Source: Deltaproteobacteria bacterium
GTDB taxonomy: Bacteria > Desulfobacterota > Desulfuromonadia > Geobacterales > Pseudopelobacteraceae
Assembly: GCA_021850095.1 (NCBI GenBank)
Contig: JAJZRX010000017.1
Location: 1-51,638 of the forward strand
DNA: 51,638 nt
Direction: 5' to 3'
The notes below the pieces were generated by a model. That model was not told the DNA's origin. It did no database searches and saw nothing but the letters and a program-made list of their open reading frames with translations. Positions 32,244 to 41,487 of this stretch are shown here, one piece after another (positions within the stretch are counted from its first letter, which is position 1; each line of letters opens with the position of its first letter). A program made the position numbers and the translations under genes.

Positions 32244-34991
32244 TTAGTTGTGGGCCAGCTTCTGCGCCTCGCGGGCGTTGGCCTGGAACAGGTTGGCGGT
32301 TTCAAAAACCAGGTTCAGCGTTCCCCGGTAGCCGACCCACATCTTCTGGTGCGACCCCAGCCGATCAAAGACCGGCAGCCCGGCCCGCAGGTGGGCGCCG
32401 ATCTTCAACTTGGCCGCCGCCTGGCGGCCGTTGGAGTTGGCCACGATCAGATCGGCCCCCTGGGCGGCAGTTTCCAGATCCTCCAGATCCCCAACAAAGA
32501 CGTTTTCGCAGGGCAAGCGATCCAACCCACGGGTGCGGGTGGCGGAAAGCGCCGCCTGGATCCGGCAGCCCATGCCGTGCAGAAAGAGCGTCAGGGTCTT
32601 GAGATTATCCGCTTCCAGCGCCAGGGCCACCTTCTTGTTGCCGAACTGGTAATGGCTGTCGACCATGGCATCCATCAGACGGCTGCGCCAGCGGCGCTGC
32701 TTCTCCGCAATCGGGCGCCCGGAGATGAAACTCAAGGCACCCATGAAACGATCGGTTTCGGCCAGGCCGGTCAGCGAGGTGAAGCCGTAGGCCGGAATAG
32801 CGAACTTTTCTTTCAGGATCAAGGCGGCCTTGGCCAGGGAATCACCGACATACAGCGTCGCAACGCTGCGGCCGGCCTTTCTGATATCGTCAATCGTGAT
32901 ACCGCCGGTTGACAGCGGCGATACGACCTCATCGATGTGGCCATCCATGGCGTTGGAGATGTCCGGGATCGTCAGCACGGTCAGGCCGAAGGACTGTATC
33001 AGCTCTTTCAGCTCTTCCACATCGGCCGGAGTCAGATGGGCGCCGGGCAGCAGATTGACCTGATCCGTGACGGGTTCGCCCGCTTGCGGCAGGCTGTTGA
33101 CAATCGCCTCCACCGCCGCGGCGTAGCCTTCCTGCAGCGAACCGCAATAATCGGGCGTTGAGGCATGGATGATCGGGATATGGGCAACATCAGGATTTTC
33201 CTGACGGAAATGTACGATGGCACTCTGCACGTCGTCGCCCATGGTTTCGGTCAAGCCGGAGGTCATGACCCCCACCACCTGGGGCTTAAACTTCTCGATC
33301 ACCCGTCCGATCCCTTTTTTCAGGTTTTCCCAGCCGCCGAAAATAGCGCTGTCCTCGCTCATGGCGGTGGCGTTCAGAGCGATGGATTCCTTGTAATGCC
33401 GTGAGAGCTGCAGGCGGATAAAGGTCGAGCAGCCCTGGGCGCCATGCAGCAGCCCGAGCATATTGTCGATCCCCAGATAGGCCATGGTGGCCCCCAGGGC
33501 CGGGGAATTCTTCTGGGGATTGACCGTGGCTACTTTTTTCGGCACAACCACCCGCGAGGATGAAAGGTCTTCCGCCAGGAAGTTTTCGGCATGCCGTAGG
33601 GGCAATTCATGAATTGCCCCTACACCGTTCTCCCAGGGCGCCGGGGCGTTCAGGGCCGGCCAGATCGGATTGTTGACGGTCATGTCCAGTTGTTGGGCAA
33701 AGGTCACCATCCCCTCGTAGCCGGCATAGGGGTGGGAACGGCCATGGTTGATGTCCAGAAAGGGGGTCTTGGTCTTGAGCGCCAGGAACTTGGTCTTGCC
33801 GCCGGCCACGATCAGATCCGGCATCTTTTCACGCATCACCGCCAGCAGCCCGGCGGTGGAGGTGTCCTCGATAATCCCGGCATCCTTGTGCATCAAGCCC
33901 TTCATGCGGTAGAAATCCTCCAGGGTCGAATTCTGGGTGCCGGCCGCCAGGATCTCTACTCCCAGTTCGCGCAGCGAATTGACCATCGACCAGGTCTTGA
34001 CTCCGCCGGTGAAAAGCACCGCTGTTTTCCCCTCCAAGCGGGCCCGGTAGGGCGCGATCCGTTGACGGCATTTTTCCTCTTCCTCCGCCAGCAGCTTTTC
34101 GACCCGCTCCTGCATGACTCTTTTTTCCAGACCGTTGACAACATTGTCCAGCTCGCGGGCGATGTCGCGCAAGGCCTTGGCGGTGTCGGTCATACCGTAG
34201 AAAGACTCCTCCAGATAAGGCATGCCGTAGGCTTTCTGCATCTTCTTGGCCAGGTTGGTCAGGGATTTGGAGCAGATGATGATATTCAACTTGGCCCGGT
34301 GGGCGTAGCGCAGCTCCTCAAAGCGGGCATCGCCGCTGAAGCAGGACAGAATCTGGATTCCCAGCTTTTCAAAGAGCGGCAGCATGCCCCACAGGTCGCC
34401 GGCGATGTTGTACTCGCCGATCAGGTTGATGGGATAGTCGCCCAGTTCGGGCGGCTCGGCTGTCCCGACCACATATTTGTAGAGGATCTCGCCCGCCAGG
34501 CGGTTGCCGATATTCTTGTCGCCGATAAAGCCGGGCGTGTTGACCGGGATGACCGGAATGGTGACCTTTTCCGATGCGGCCGTGCAGACCGCCTCCACGT
34601 CATCGCCGGTCATGGCGGTCACGCAGGTGGCATAGACGAAGATCGCCCGGGCTTCGGGATAGCGTCCGGCCAGGTCCACAATCGCCTGGTAAAGTTTTTT
34701 CTCCCCCCCGAAAATGACGTCGTTTTCCAGCATCTCGGTCGTAAAGCCGCGCCGGTACAGCTGCGAACCGGAGGAACGGGCGCCGCGGTTGTCCCAGGAA
34801 TTGCCGGCACAGGCTATCGGGCCGTGCACCAGGTGGATGGCGTCGGTGATCGGCATCAGCACTACCCGGGCGCCGTCGTAGGCGCAGGAGCGTTCGGTCC
34901 CTTCGCCCGGTTCGGATTTTTTGCAGAACTTGGGAGCGCCCTTGTCGTGGGTTTCACAATTGTCGGTATCGTACCAGTCCGGTTTGGCCAT
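32244..34991 (-). CDS. nifEN: Fused nitrogenase cofactor scaffold NifE-NifN
   Basis: 915 residues from the ATG at 34989-34991 ('MAKPDWYDTDNCETHDKG'). Residues 1 to about 450 are NifE and about 490-915 NifN, normally two proteins forming the tetramer on which FeMo-co is built. NifE features: 'HGPIACAGNSWDNRGARSS', 'VYATCVTAMTGDDVEAVC', 'SCFSGDARFEEL'. NifN features: 'GLLHGAQGCSTF', 'VGVMTSGLTETMGDD'. Gene fusion of nifE and nifN is known in Geobacter relatives. The linker near residue 465 contains a translated palindromic repeat (33597-33624). Expression is expected from the sigma-54 promoter at 35118-35135. Confidence 0.95.
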   Translation of the reverse strand: MAKPDWYDTDNCETHDKGAPKFCKKSEPGEGTERSCAYDGARVVLMPITDAIHLVHGPIACAGNSWDNRGARSSGSQLYRRGFTTEMLENDVIFGGEKKLYQAIVDLAGRYPEARAIFVYATCVTAMTGDDVEAVCTAASEKVTIPVIPVNTPGFIGDKNIGNRLAGEILYKYVVGTAEPPELGDYPINLIGEYNIAGDLWGMLPLFEKLGIQILSCFSGDARFEELRYAHRAKLNIIICSKSLTNLAKKMQKAYGMPYLEESFYGMTDTAKALRDIARELDNVVNGLEKRVMQERVEKLLAEEEEKCRQRIAPYRARLEGKTAVLFTGGVKTWSMVNSLRELGVEILAAGTQNSTLEDFYRMKGLMHKDAGIIEDTSTAGLLAVMREKMPDLIVAGGKTKFLALKTKTPFLDINHGRSHPYAGYEGMVTFAQQLDMTVNNPIWPALNAPAPWENGVGAIHELPLRHAENFLAEDLSSSRVVVPKKVATVNPQKNSPALGATMAYLGIDNMLGLLHGAQGCSTFIRLQLSRHYKESIALNATAMSEDSAIFGGWENLKKGIGRVIEKFKPQVVGVMTSGLTETMGDDVQSAIVHFRQENPDVAHIPIIHASTPDYCGSLQEGYAAAVEAIVNSLPQAGEPVTDQVNLLPGAHLTPADVEELKELIQSFGLTVLTIPDISNAMDGHIDEVVSPLSTGGITIDDIRKAGRSVATLYVGDSLAKAALILKEKFAIPAYGFTSLTGLAETDRFMGALSFISGRPIAEKQRRWRSRLMDAMVDSHYQFGNKKVALALEADNLKTLTLFLHGMGCRIQAALSATRTRGLDRLPCENVFVGDLEDLETAAQGADLIVANSNGRQAAAKLKIGAHLRAGLPVFDRLGSHQKMWVGYRGTLNLVFETANLFQANAREAQKLAHN
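33597..33626. repeat. Palindromic repeat inside nifEN, translated in the linker
   Basis: TAGGGGCAATT-CATG-AATTGCCCCTA is a perfect palindrome. On the minus strand it is in frame and reads 'GVGAIHELPLR', between NifE and NifN domains. The TGTAGGGGC start resembles the intergenic repeat at 31130-31168. Confidence 0.88.
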
Positions 34992-35033
34992 GATCGCATC
35001 CTTTTTCAGCATGTGGTCTGTTCGACCGGCAAT

Positions 35034-35082
35034 AAAAAAACGGCGCTCCGGTTCATGCGGGATGAACCTGGATGGCGCCGTT
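35034..35082 (-). terminator. Terminator hairpin in the nifEN leader
   Basis: AACGGCGC/GCGCCGTT (35039-35046 and 35075-35082) outer stem, GGTTCAT/ATGAACC (35050-35056 and 35062-35068) inner stem, then seven T on the minus strand. It is between the sigma-54 promoter and the start codon, so it would stop transcription unless overcome. Confidence 0.85.
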
Positions 35083-35117
35083 GCCAAAATTAAAAAGATT
35101 GTTCTTTGGATGTTAGT

Positions 35118-35135
35118 TTAGCACGGGGCGTGCCA
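35118..35135 (-). promoter_or_regulatory. Sigma-54 promoter of the nifEN operon
   Basis: Minus strand TGGCACGCCCCGTGCTAA, one mismatch to TGGCACG-N4-TTGCW. The start would be near 35110, giving a leader of about 120 bases that includes the terminator hairpin. Confidence 0.85.
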
Positions 35136-35237
35136 AACTGCCTGGATCGCTTATCTGGCCGAAAATGTTGATCTTTACAACCAGCCCCACCGGCGGAGGC
35201 GCCAAACGGTGCTCATAAAACAGGCAGATGCTTCGGC

Positions 35238-37960
35238 TCAAGCCGATTTCAGGCTGCTGATAACCTCTTTCAGGGCCGACAGCGTGTAGGGTTTCTGGAT
35301 AAAGCCGGCCAAACCGGCGCCGGCAAACTTTTGCGTCACCTCCTGCTCATTGTAGCCGCTGGAGATGATCACCTGCAGATCCGGTTTTATACGCCGCAAC
35401 TCGAGAAAACATTGCCCGCCGTCCATCTGCGGCATGGTCAGATCCAGAATAACGAAATCCACACCGGGGTTGGAACGAAAAACCTCCAGCGCTTCTCGCC
35501 CATCGCTGGCGGTGATGGTTGCGAAACCCAGCTCCTGCAGCATCTGACAGGCGGTGCTGCGCACACTCTCTTCGTCGTCCACCAGCAGTACCGTTCCGTC
35601 CCCGCGCCAGCCTTCCTTTTCGCTGCGTTCGGGGCGGATTTCGGGCTGGCCGTTAGAAGCCGGCAGCAGAACCCGGAAAGTCGTGCCCCGCCCCGGCTGG
35701 CTGTCCACCTTGATGGCGCCCCGATGGCCGCGCACGATCCCCTGCACCGCCGCCATACCCAGGCCGCGGCCGGTGAATTTGGTGGTGAAAAAAGGATCGA
35801 ACAGCCGGGCCAGGGTGTCCTTGTCCATACCGCAGCCATCGTCGCTGATTTCCAGGTACACATACTGCCCCCCCTGCGGGGTGTCCGTCAGCCAATCGTT
35901 TTTCAGATAATCCTGATCGCAGGCCAGCTGGCCGGTTGTTACGGCGATCACTCCGTTTTCGTCTCCCAGCGCTTCCGAGGCGTTGATGACCAGGTTCATG
36001 ATGATCTGGTGCATCTGGGCGACATCGGCTTCCACGGCCGGCAGCGGACGGGTCAGATTCAGACGCAGCTCGGCCTTTTTGGAGATCGAGACCTGCAGAA
36101 TGTGCAGCATCTCCTCCAGCAGGCTGTTCAGATCCAGCTGCCCGACCATGAATTTGCCCTTGCCGGAGTAGGCCAGCATCTGCCTGGCCAGATCGGCGGC
36201 CCGGGAAGCGGCTTTGCCGATCCGCTGCAGATTATCCACCGCCGGGGATTCCGGCTTCACCCGCATCAGGGCCAGGTCGGCGTTGCCGATGATGGCGGTC
36301 AGGATGTTGTTGAAATCGTGGGCGATGCCCCCCGCCAGCACCCCCAGACTCTCAAGCTTCTGGGCGTGCAGCAGCTGCTGCTCCAGTTTCCGGCGCTCCT
36401 CTTCGCCCCGCTTGCGGTTGACGACCTTCCAGACCGCATCCATGAAAAGTGTCAGCTGCATCACGTCCGATTCCAGATAATCGCCGGATTTATTGGCCAC
36501 CCCGGCCACCGCCACAATGGCGTCATCGGCCATCACCGGCACGGTCAGGAAGCGTTTGAGCGGCACATGACCTTCCGGCAGACCTTTCTTGAGCGGATTG
36601 TGAGCCACAAAATCATTCAGCAGGATCGGCTTGCGCTGACGAACCACTTCGCCCCAGATCCCGGTGCTGTCCAGGTCGTAGACCGTTTTCTGCTCCTGGA
36701 CCGAACAATCCCGTTCGACCAGCTGTGCAGGATGAACTGCCGGGTGTGCTCGTTGTAGAAATAAATATAGCCGATGGCGCTGGCGGTCAGCCGGACGACC
36801 TCGTTCAGGGCATGATCCAGAAAACCGGCCTCATCACTGAACGGATATTGGGAAATATTGTACAGGCTGGCGGTGCGGTTCTCGCTTTCCCGCAAATCCA
36901 GCTCCTGACGATAAAGCGTATCGGCCATCGTCTTGAGAGAGCCGGACAGCTGGTTGAACTCGTCGATCGAGCTCAACGGCCAGGCACCCGAGCGGTCACC
37001 CCGGGCGATGGTGCGGGCATGTAGCGCCAGGGCATCAAAGCGCGCCGCCAACTTGCGGGCCAGATAGATCGAGGCTGCGACCGCGCAGAGCAGAGCGGTC
37101 AAAATACAGGCCAGAACAATCCAGGCGATGTTGAGCACCGTCCGGTACAGCGCACCATCTTTTTGCGCCACCAGCACATGCCAATCAACGGCGGGAATCT
37201 GGATCATGCTGCCGGTCATGCGGGCCCCGGAAAGATCGAAACGGCCGGTGGTGGGAAGATCGCTGTCGAGCCCCCGGCGCACGAGGGAAATATTGCCGAT
37301 GTTAAGCTGCTGGGCCGTACGGCGGCCGTCATGGTCGGCGATCACCTGTCCTTTGTCGTCCACGATCATGATCAACAGATCGTTACCGCCGCTGACCTGT
37401 TTGAGGAACCTGGACAGGCTCCCCAGATCCACCTCGCCGACCACGATCACCCCGTCGCCCGGCACGGCATAGGCGGCCGAGAGACCGCCGTTGATAACCG
37501 ACAGGAACGCTTCCGACCAGCCCGGCTTACCGCTCTGCGCCACCGTGCGGAACAGTGCATTGCGGGAAAGATCCAACCCCTCCAGTTCCTGATTCTGCTT
37601 CGGCGCTTCCCTGGCCAGGGCAATGCTGGAGATCCTGCCATCCGGATTGACGGCGTACAGACTGCCCAGCGAGCGGGAAGAGCTCACCAGACCGTCCAGC
37701 AGGTGCTGACGATTGTGCCCGGTCATGCCCAGATCGTGGTGGATGGCAGCCGCGGCCCCGACAATCGCCATGCTGGTATCCAGATAGCTTTCAACCTGGC
37801 TGGCGACAGCCCGCGCAATCTGCAGCTGGCGGGATTCGGCATCCTTTCTTATCTGCGGGGCAATCCAGAAATATCCGATCAGGGCCGCCACCCCGAAAGG
37901 GAGCAGCAGCGCCACGATCGGCTGCAGGGTCAATATGCGGCGGAGCGGAAAAGTCGCCAT
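35238..37960 (-). pseudogene. Cache-GAF hybrid histidine kinase, frameshifted in the GAF domain
   Basis: Two open frames (36617-37960 and 35238-36647) join into one kinase if one G is restored in the GGG run at 36710-36712: '...FILHSWSNG' then 'DCSVQEQKTVYDLDSTGIWG' and 'EVVRQRKPILLND'. Order: TM helix, periplasmic dCache-type domain (about 35-280), TM helix, HAMP, GAF (about 375-530), HisKA with 'GGIAHDFNN', HATPase and C-terminal receiver ('VLLVDDEESVRS', 'VDFVILDLTMP'). A homopolymer loss can be a real mutation or a sequencing error. Directly after the binding-lipoprotein gene (three-base gap). Confidence 0.85.
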
Positions 37961-37963
37961 GAT

Positions 37964-39079
37964 CTAGTTCACCGTAACGTACTGGCCATTAAGGATCACG
38001 GCCATAAAGGTATTCCGGTCTGCGTCACCGGATGTATCAAAAACAAGTGTCTGCTGGACGCCTTGAAAGCTTCCTTTGCCCAGAATGGCCTGCTTCAGCT
38101 TTTCACCTTCTTTGCGGATGGCAAAAGCCTCCAGTGCCACCAGCGCCGCATCATAGCCGGCCATCCCGGCAAAACCCGGATCCTGGCTGAAGCGGGCCCG
38201 GTAGGCCGTCAGAAAATTCCGGTAGCGCGGCGAAGTGTCATTGCGATCCATAAACTGGGCCACGACAACGCCTTCAGCCGCCGTGCCGGCCAGCTCGATG
38301 AAGCGTTCGGTGGAAGCCCACTCCGACATGCCGATTCGCATGCGGGGCGAAAGCTTGCGGATCTGCTGGCAGATCAGGGCCGAATCCACGGCGCCGCTGA
38401 TAATCAGCACCGTGTCAGCCTGTGAGGCGAGCAGTTCCCGCGCCACGGGCTGGAAAACCGTATCCCGCCCGGATTGGAAGGTTTTGGTCAGAACGATCTT
38501 TCCCCCCTGGGCCTCAAATGCGCTGCGGAAATCATTCAGCCACCCCTCGCTGTAGGAACGGTTGCTGTTGTCGAAAATGGCTGCCACGCTGCGGCTGCCG
38601 AGTTTCTGGTACAGGTAGCGGGCGCTCTTCGAGGCATAATTGCTTGTGTCCGAAATGACGCGCAGGAAGTTGTCATCCTGACCGTTCAATTCGACCGTGG
38701 TCACGGTCGGGCTCAACAGAATGGTCTGCGAGGCGTTGATCTGCGGCATGACCGCCATAGCCATACTGCTGGTCATCGGTCCGACTATCAGCTCGATCCG
38801 CTGGCCGATCAGCTCGCCCGCCACCCGCTTGGCGGTCTCCGGATTCTGCTCATCGTCCCGGACAGCCAGCGCCACCTGCCGGCCAGCGATGCCGCCAGCC
38901 GCATTGCACTGTTCCACCGCCAGCTGGACTCCGTTCCGGCCGGCCACCCCCAGGTCGGCCACCCGGCCGGAAAGACCGCCCAGAAAACCGAGCCGGATCG
39001 GCTCATTTTTCTGGCAGCCGCTCGGAGGAAGCAGCAACAGTCCGCACACCACCAGCTGAATTATTGATCTGCATCGCAT
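37964..39079 (-). CDS. Branched-chain amino-acid-type periplasmic binding lipoprotein
   Basis: 371 residues from the ATG at 39077-39079, seven bases after GGAG; an ATG at 39083-39085 sits too close to the ribosome site. Lipobox 'LPPSGC' near residue 22. The fold is Peripla_BP_6 (LivJ-like): 'RLGFLGGLSGRVADLGVAGR', 'NGVQLAVEQCNAAGGIAGRQ', 'ELIVGPMTSSMAMAV'. There are no ABC transporter genes nearby; the next gene is a Cache kinase, so it probably presents ligand to a sensor. Ligand unknown. Confidence 0.88.
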   Translation of the reverse strand: MRCRSIIQLVVCGLLLLPPSGCQKNEPIRLGFLGGLSGRVADLGVAGRNGVQLAVEQCNAAGGIAGRQVALAVRDDEQNPETAKRVAGELIGQRIELIVGPMTSSMAMAVMPQINASQTILLSPTVTTVELNGQDDNFLRVISDTSNYASKSARYLYQKLGSRSVAAIFDNSNRSYSEGWLNDFRSAFEAQGGKIVLTKTFQSGRDTVFQPVARELLASQADTVLIISGAVDSALICQQIRKLSPRMRIGMSEWASTERFIELAGTAAEGVVVAQFMDRNDTSPRYRNFLTAYRARFSQDPGFAGMAGYDAALVALEAFAIRKEGEKLKQAILGKGSFQGVQQTLVFDTSGDADRNTFMAVILNGQYVTVN

Positions 39080-39081
39080 TG

Positions 39082-41442
39082 TCATGCTCCTTGCCCTCGA
39101 TTGAAGTTTTCCAGGGTGCTGCGCAGGGCGGCCAACAGCTCCAGGGGCTTGAGCGGTTTCGGCATGAACAGGACCTTGAGCTGGTCGAGCGCCTGCCGGT
39201 CAACCTCCTCTTCAGTGTAGCCGCTGGTCATGATGACCGGCAATTCCGGACGCTGGCGGCGCAGCGCCTCCACCAGTTCAGAGCCGTTCATACGCGGCAT
39301 GATCACGTCCACAATCGCGGCCTGAATCCGGTCGCCCTGGCGGTTGAACAGCTCCAGCGCCTCGACCCCATCGCCGGCCGTCAGAACCGTATAACCGTAG
39401 CGCTGCAGCACTTCCCCCAGCAGTTTCATGATGGCGGCGTCATCCTCGGCCACCAGCACCGTTTCGCTGCCATGGTAGTTGACGGGAGCGGCGTTTTCGG
39501 CCGCCCGCTGCAGCGCCTGGCCGCTGTACAGCGGCAGGTAGATGCGAAACTCGGCCCCGCGGCCGGGAGTGCTGACAACGGAGATATAGCCGTTGTGGCG
39601 GGAAACGATCTTATGGACGATGGAAAGTCCCAGACCGGTGCCCTTGCCCTTTTGCTTGGTTGTAAAAAAGGGCTCGAAAATATTTTTTACGGTTTCGCTG
39701 TCCATGCCGCTGCCGTTGTCGCGGACACAAAATCCGGCGTAACGGCCGGGCGGAATCTCCGCCGTGCCTTCCTTCAGCGGCTGGCCCAGTTCGGCCGTCA
39801 TGCTCGCAACCGTGATCAGACCGCCGGTTTCCAGCGCGTCGCGGGCGTTGACCACCAGATTGATCAGGGCCTGTTCGATCTGCACCCGATCCACATACAC
39901 CGGCAGGTGCTCCGGGCAAGCCTGGATGACGAGCGTGATATCCTCACGGATCAGGCGCCCCAGACTCTTGCGGATCGATTCAAGGATCTGGTTCAGATCA
40001 TCGTACTGCAGCTGCATGTCATGCTTGCCGCTAAAAGCCAGCAAACCATGGGTTATCTCGCTGGCCCGCTTGGTCGAGGCGGAAATTTCCCGCACCAGGG
40101 GCAGGTTTTCCTGATCATTTTCCAGAGTCAGCTTCAGCAGGTCGGCGTAACCGCCAATCACGGTCAGCACGTTATTGAAATCATGGGCCACGCCTCCGGC
40201 CAGAATCCCGAGCGATTCCATTTTCTGGGACTGCAGCAGCTGGGCCTCCAGTGAAATCCGTTCGGTGATGTCTTCCAGGGTTTCGATGGCGGCGATAATG
40301 GTACCATCCTGATCACGAATCGGCGCAGAAGCGAACGACAGGCGGCAGCTGCGGTTATTCAGCACGAAATCCCCTTCGGCGTGCATACCGTCCCGGATCA
40401 GCCGTGAAGGGTAAAAATGTTCATAAAGAGCGGCCGCCTGCCCGATGTTTCCGTCGATCACATAATCGGCCAGACAGGGCTGGGGCGTCGCATAGAAGGC
40501 CCGCCAGTGCTGATCGGTAGCGATGATATCCGGCGCCCGCACTCCGCTCAAAACCTCCAGGGCCCGGTTCCAGATCAGAACCTTGTGATCGCCGTCAATT
40601 ACAAAGGTGGGGACGGTGGAGTTGAGGATCAGATTCTCGGCGAAATTCATCTTGTCGCGCAGCGCCCGGGAAGCGGCGCTGACTTTGCGGTAGCTGAACC
40701 ACAAACCTGCCAGGCCGGCCAGCCAGATTGCGGCAATCATCAGAACATGAAGAAGACTGCTTCTGTACATGGTATGGATGCTGGATTCCATCGGGATCGA
40801 GACGCTGATGCCGCCGCGAACGTCCCCTTCCCGGTAGCCCTGTGTAGCATGGCATTTCAGGCAGGGCTGCTCGGTGTCCAGACTGCGCATGTAACGGAAA
40901 TAGGGCTTGCCGTTGATATCCTGAAACTCGCTGAACTCCCGTTCCCCCTTTTCGAACTTCTCCAGGACCATTCTTTCCCAGGCATCCGGGGCGTTTTCCG
41001 GGCGGATCGGGTTCAGGCTGGTGATGTGCCCCTGGGGAGCGCCGGGCTGCAGGCGGCTTATCTCATAGACCTGACGGGTCATGTAGGCCGGGTTCATGCG
41101 CGTCAGCGGCACCCCGGAGGGGGTGGTGATATCCCGTTCGGGAATAGTGAGATAGGGGTTGGGGGGGGTCTCGTCCGTGACCGGAACATACACGCCGCCA
41201 TGCTTGGCGGCCCAGCGCCGGAAGGCGATATCCTTCTCGAAGCTGGCCCGGGCGGTATTGAGGGCATTGGCGGCCACAAAAGCGCGCTGGTCGCTTACTT
41301 CCAGGATCATAAAAACGGCGCAGACCACGCTCCAGATCAGCGCGGCCGCGCCGAACAGACTGCTAAACGGCGGGCGCTTGACCACCGGCTGTGCCGATTT
41401 TTCCGCTGCCGCTTCTTTTTCAATCTGTCTGTCGTCGGCCAT
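39082..41442 (-). CDS. Hybrid histidine kinase with a c-type heme sensor domain
   Basis: 786 residues. TM helix about 28-50, a periplasmic DUF3365-type (Tll0287-like) domain about 50-225 with heme motif 'CLKCH' (C194, C197, H198), TM helix about 232-252, PAS about 265-385, HisKA ('GGVAHDFNN', His near 413), HATPase ('NGSGMD', '[15 protein letters not shown]') and C-terminal receiver ('[12 protein letters not shown]', '[13 protein letters not shown]'). The heme could sense redox, NO, CO or O2. It ends three bases before the binding-lipoprotein start. No output domain. Confidence 0.93.
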   Translation of the reverse strand: MADDRQIEKEAAAEKSAQPVVKRPPFSSLFGAAALIWSVVCAVFMILEVSDQRAFVAANALNTARASFEKDIAFRRWAAKHGGVYVPVTDETPPNPYLTIPERDITTPSGVPLTRMNPAYMTRQVYEISRLQPGAPQGHITSLNPIRPENAPDAWERMVLEKFEKGEREFSEFQDINGKPYFRYMRSLDTEQPCLKCHATQGYREGDVRGGISVSIPMESSIHTMYRSSLLHVLMIAAIWLAGLAGLWFSYRKVSAASRALRDKMNFAENLILNSTVPTFVIDGDHKVLIWNRALEVLSGVRAPDIIATDQHWRAFYATPQPCLADYVIDGNIGQAAALYEHFYPSRLIRDGMHAEGDFVLNNRSCRLSFASAPIRDQDGTIIAAIETLEDITERISLEAQLLQSQKMESLGILAGGVAHDFNNVLTVIGGYADLLKLTLENDQENLPLVREISASTKRASEITHGLLAFSGKHDMQLQYDDLNQILESIRKSLGRLIREDITLVIQACPEHLPVYVDRVQIEQALINLVVNARDALETGGLITVASMTAELGQPLKEGTAEIPPGRYAGFCVRDNGSGMDSETVKNIFEPFFTTKQKGKGTGLGLSIVHKIVSRHNGYISVVSTPGRGAEFRIYLPLYSGQALQRAAENAAPVNYHGSETVLVAEDDAAIMKLLGEVLQRYGYTVLTAGDGVEALELFNRQGDRIQAAIVDVIMPRMNGSELVEALRRQRPELPVIMTSGYTEEEVDRQALDQLKVLFMPKPLKPLELLAALRSTLENFNRGQGA

Positions 41443-41487
41443 AAAGATTATCCTGTAAAAACATAAAACCAGGAAAAAGCGCCAAAA

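Noticed and set aside
33609-35093. 494-codon plus-strand frame opposite nifEN
   Set aside because: Shadow of nifEN.
35000-35110. ANTAR-type paired hexaloop hairpins in the nifEN leader
   Set aside because: The only candidate loop (AAAG-AACAAT-CTTT) lacks the G at loop position 4, and the second hairpin has a 5-base loop.
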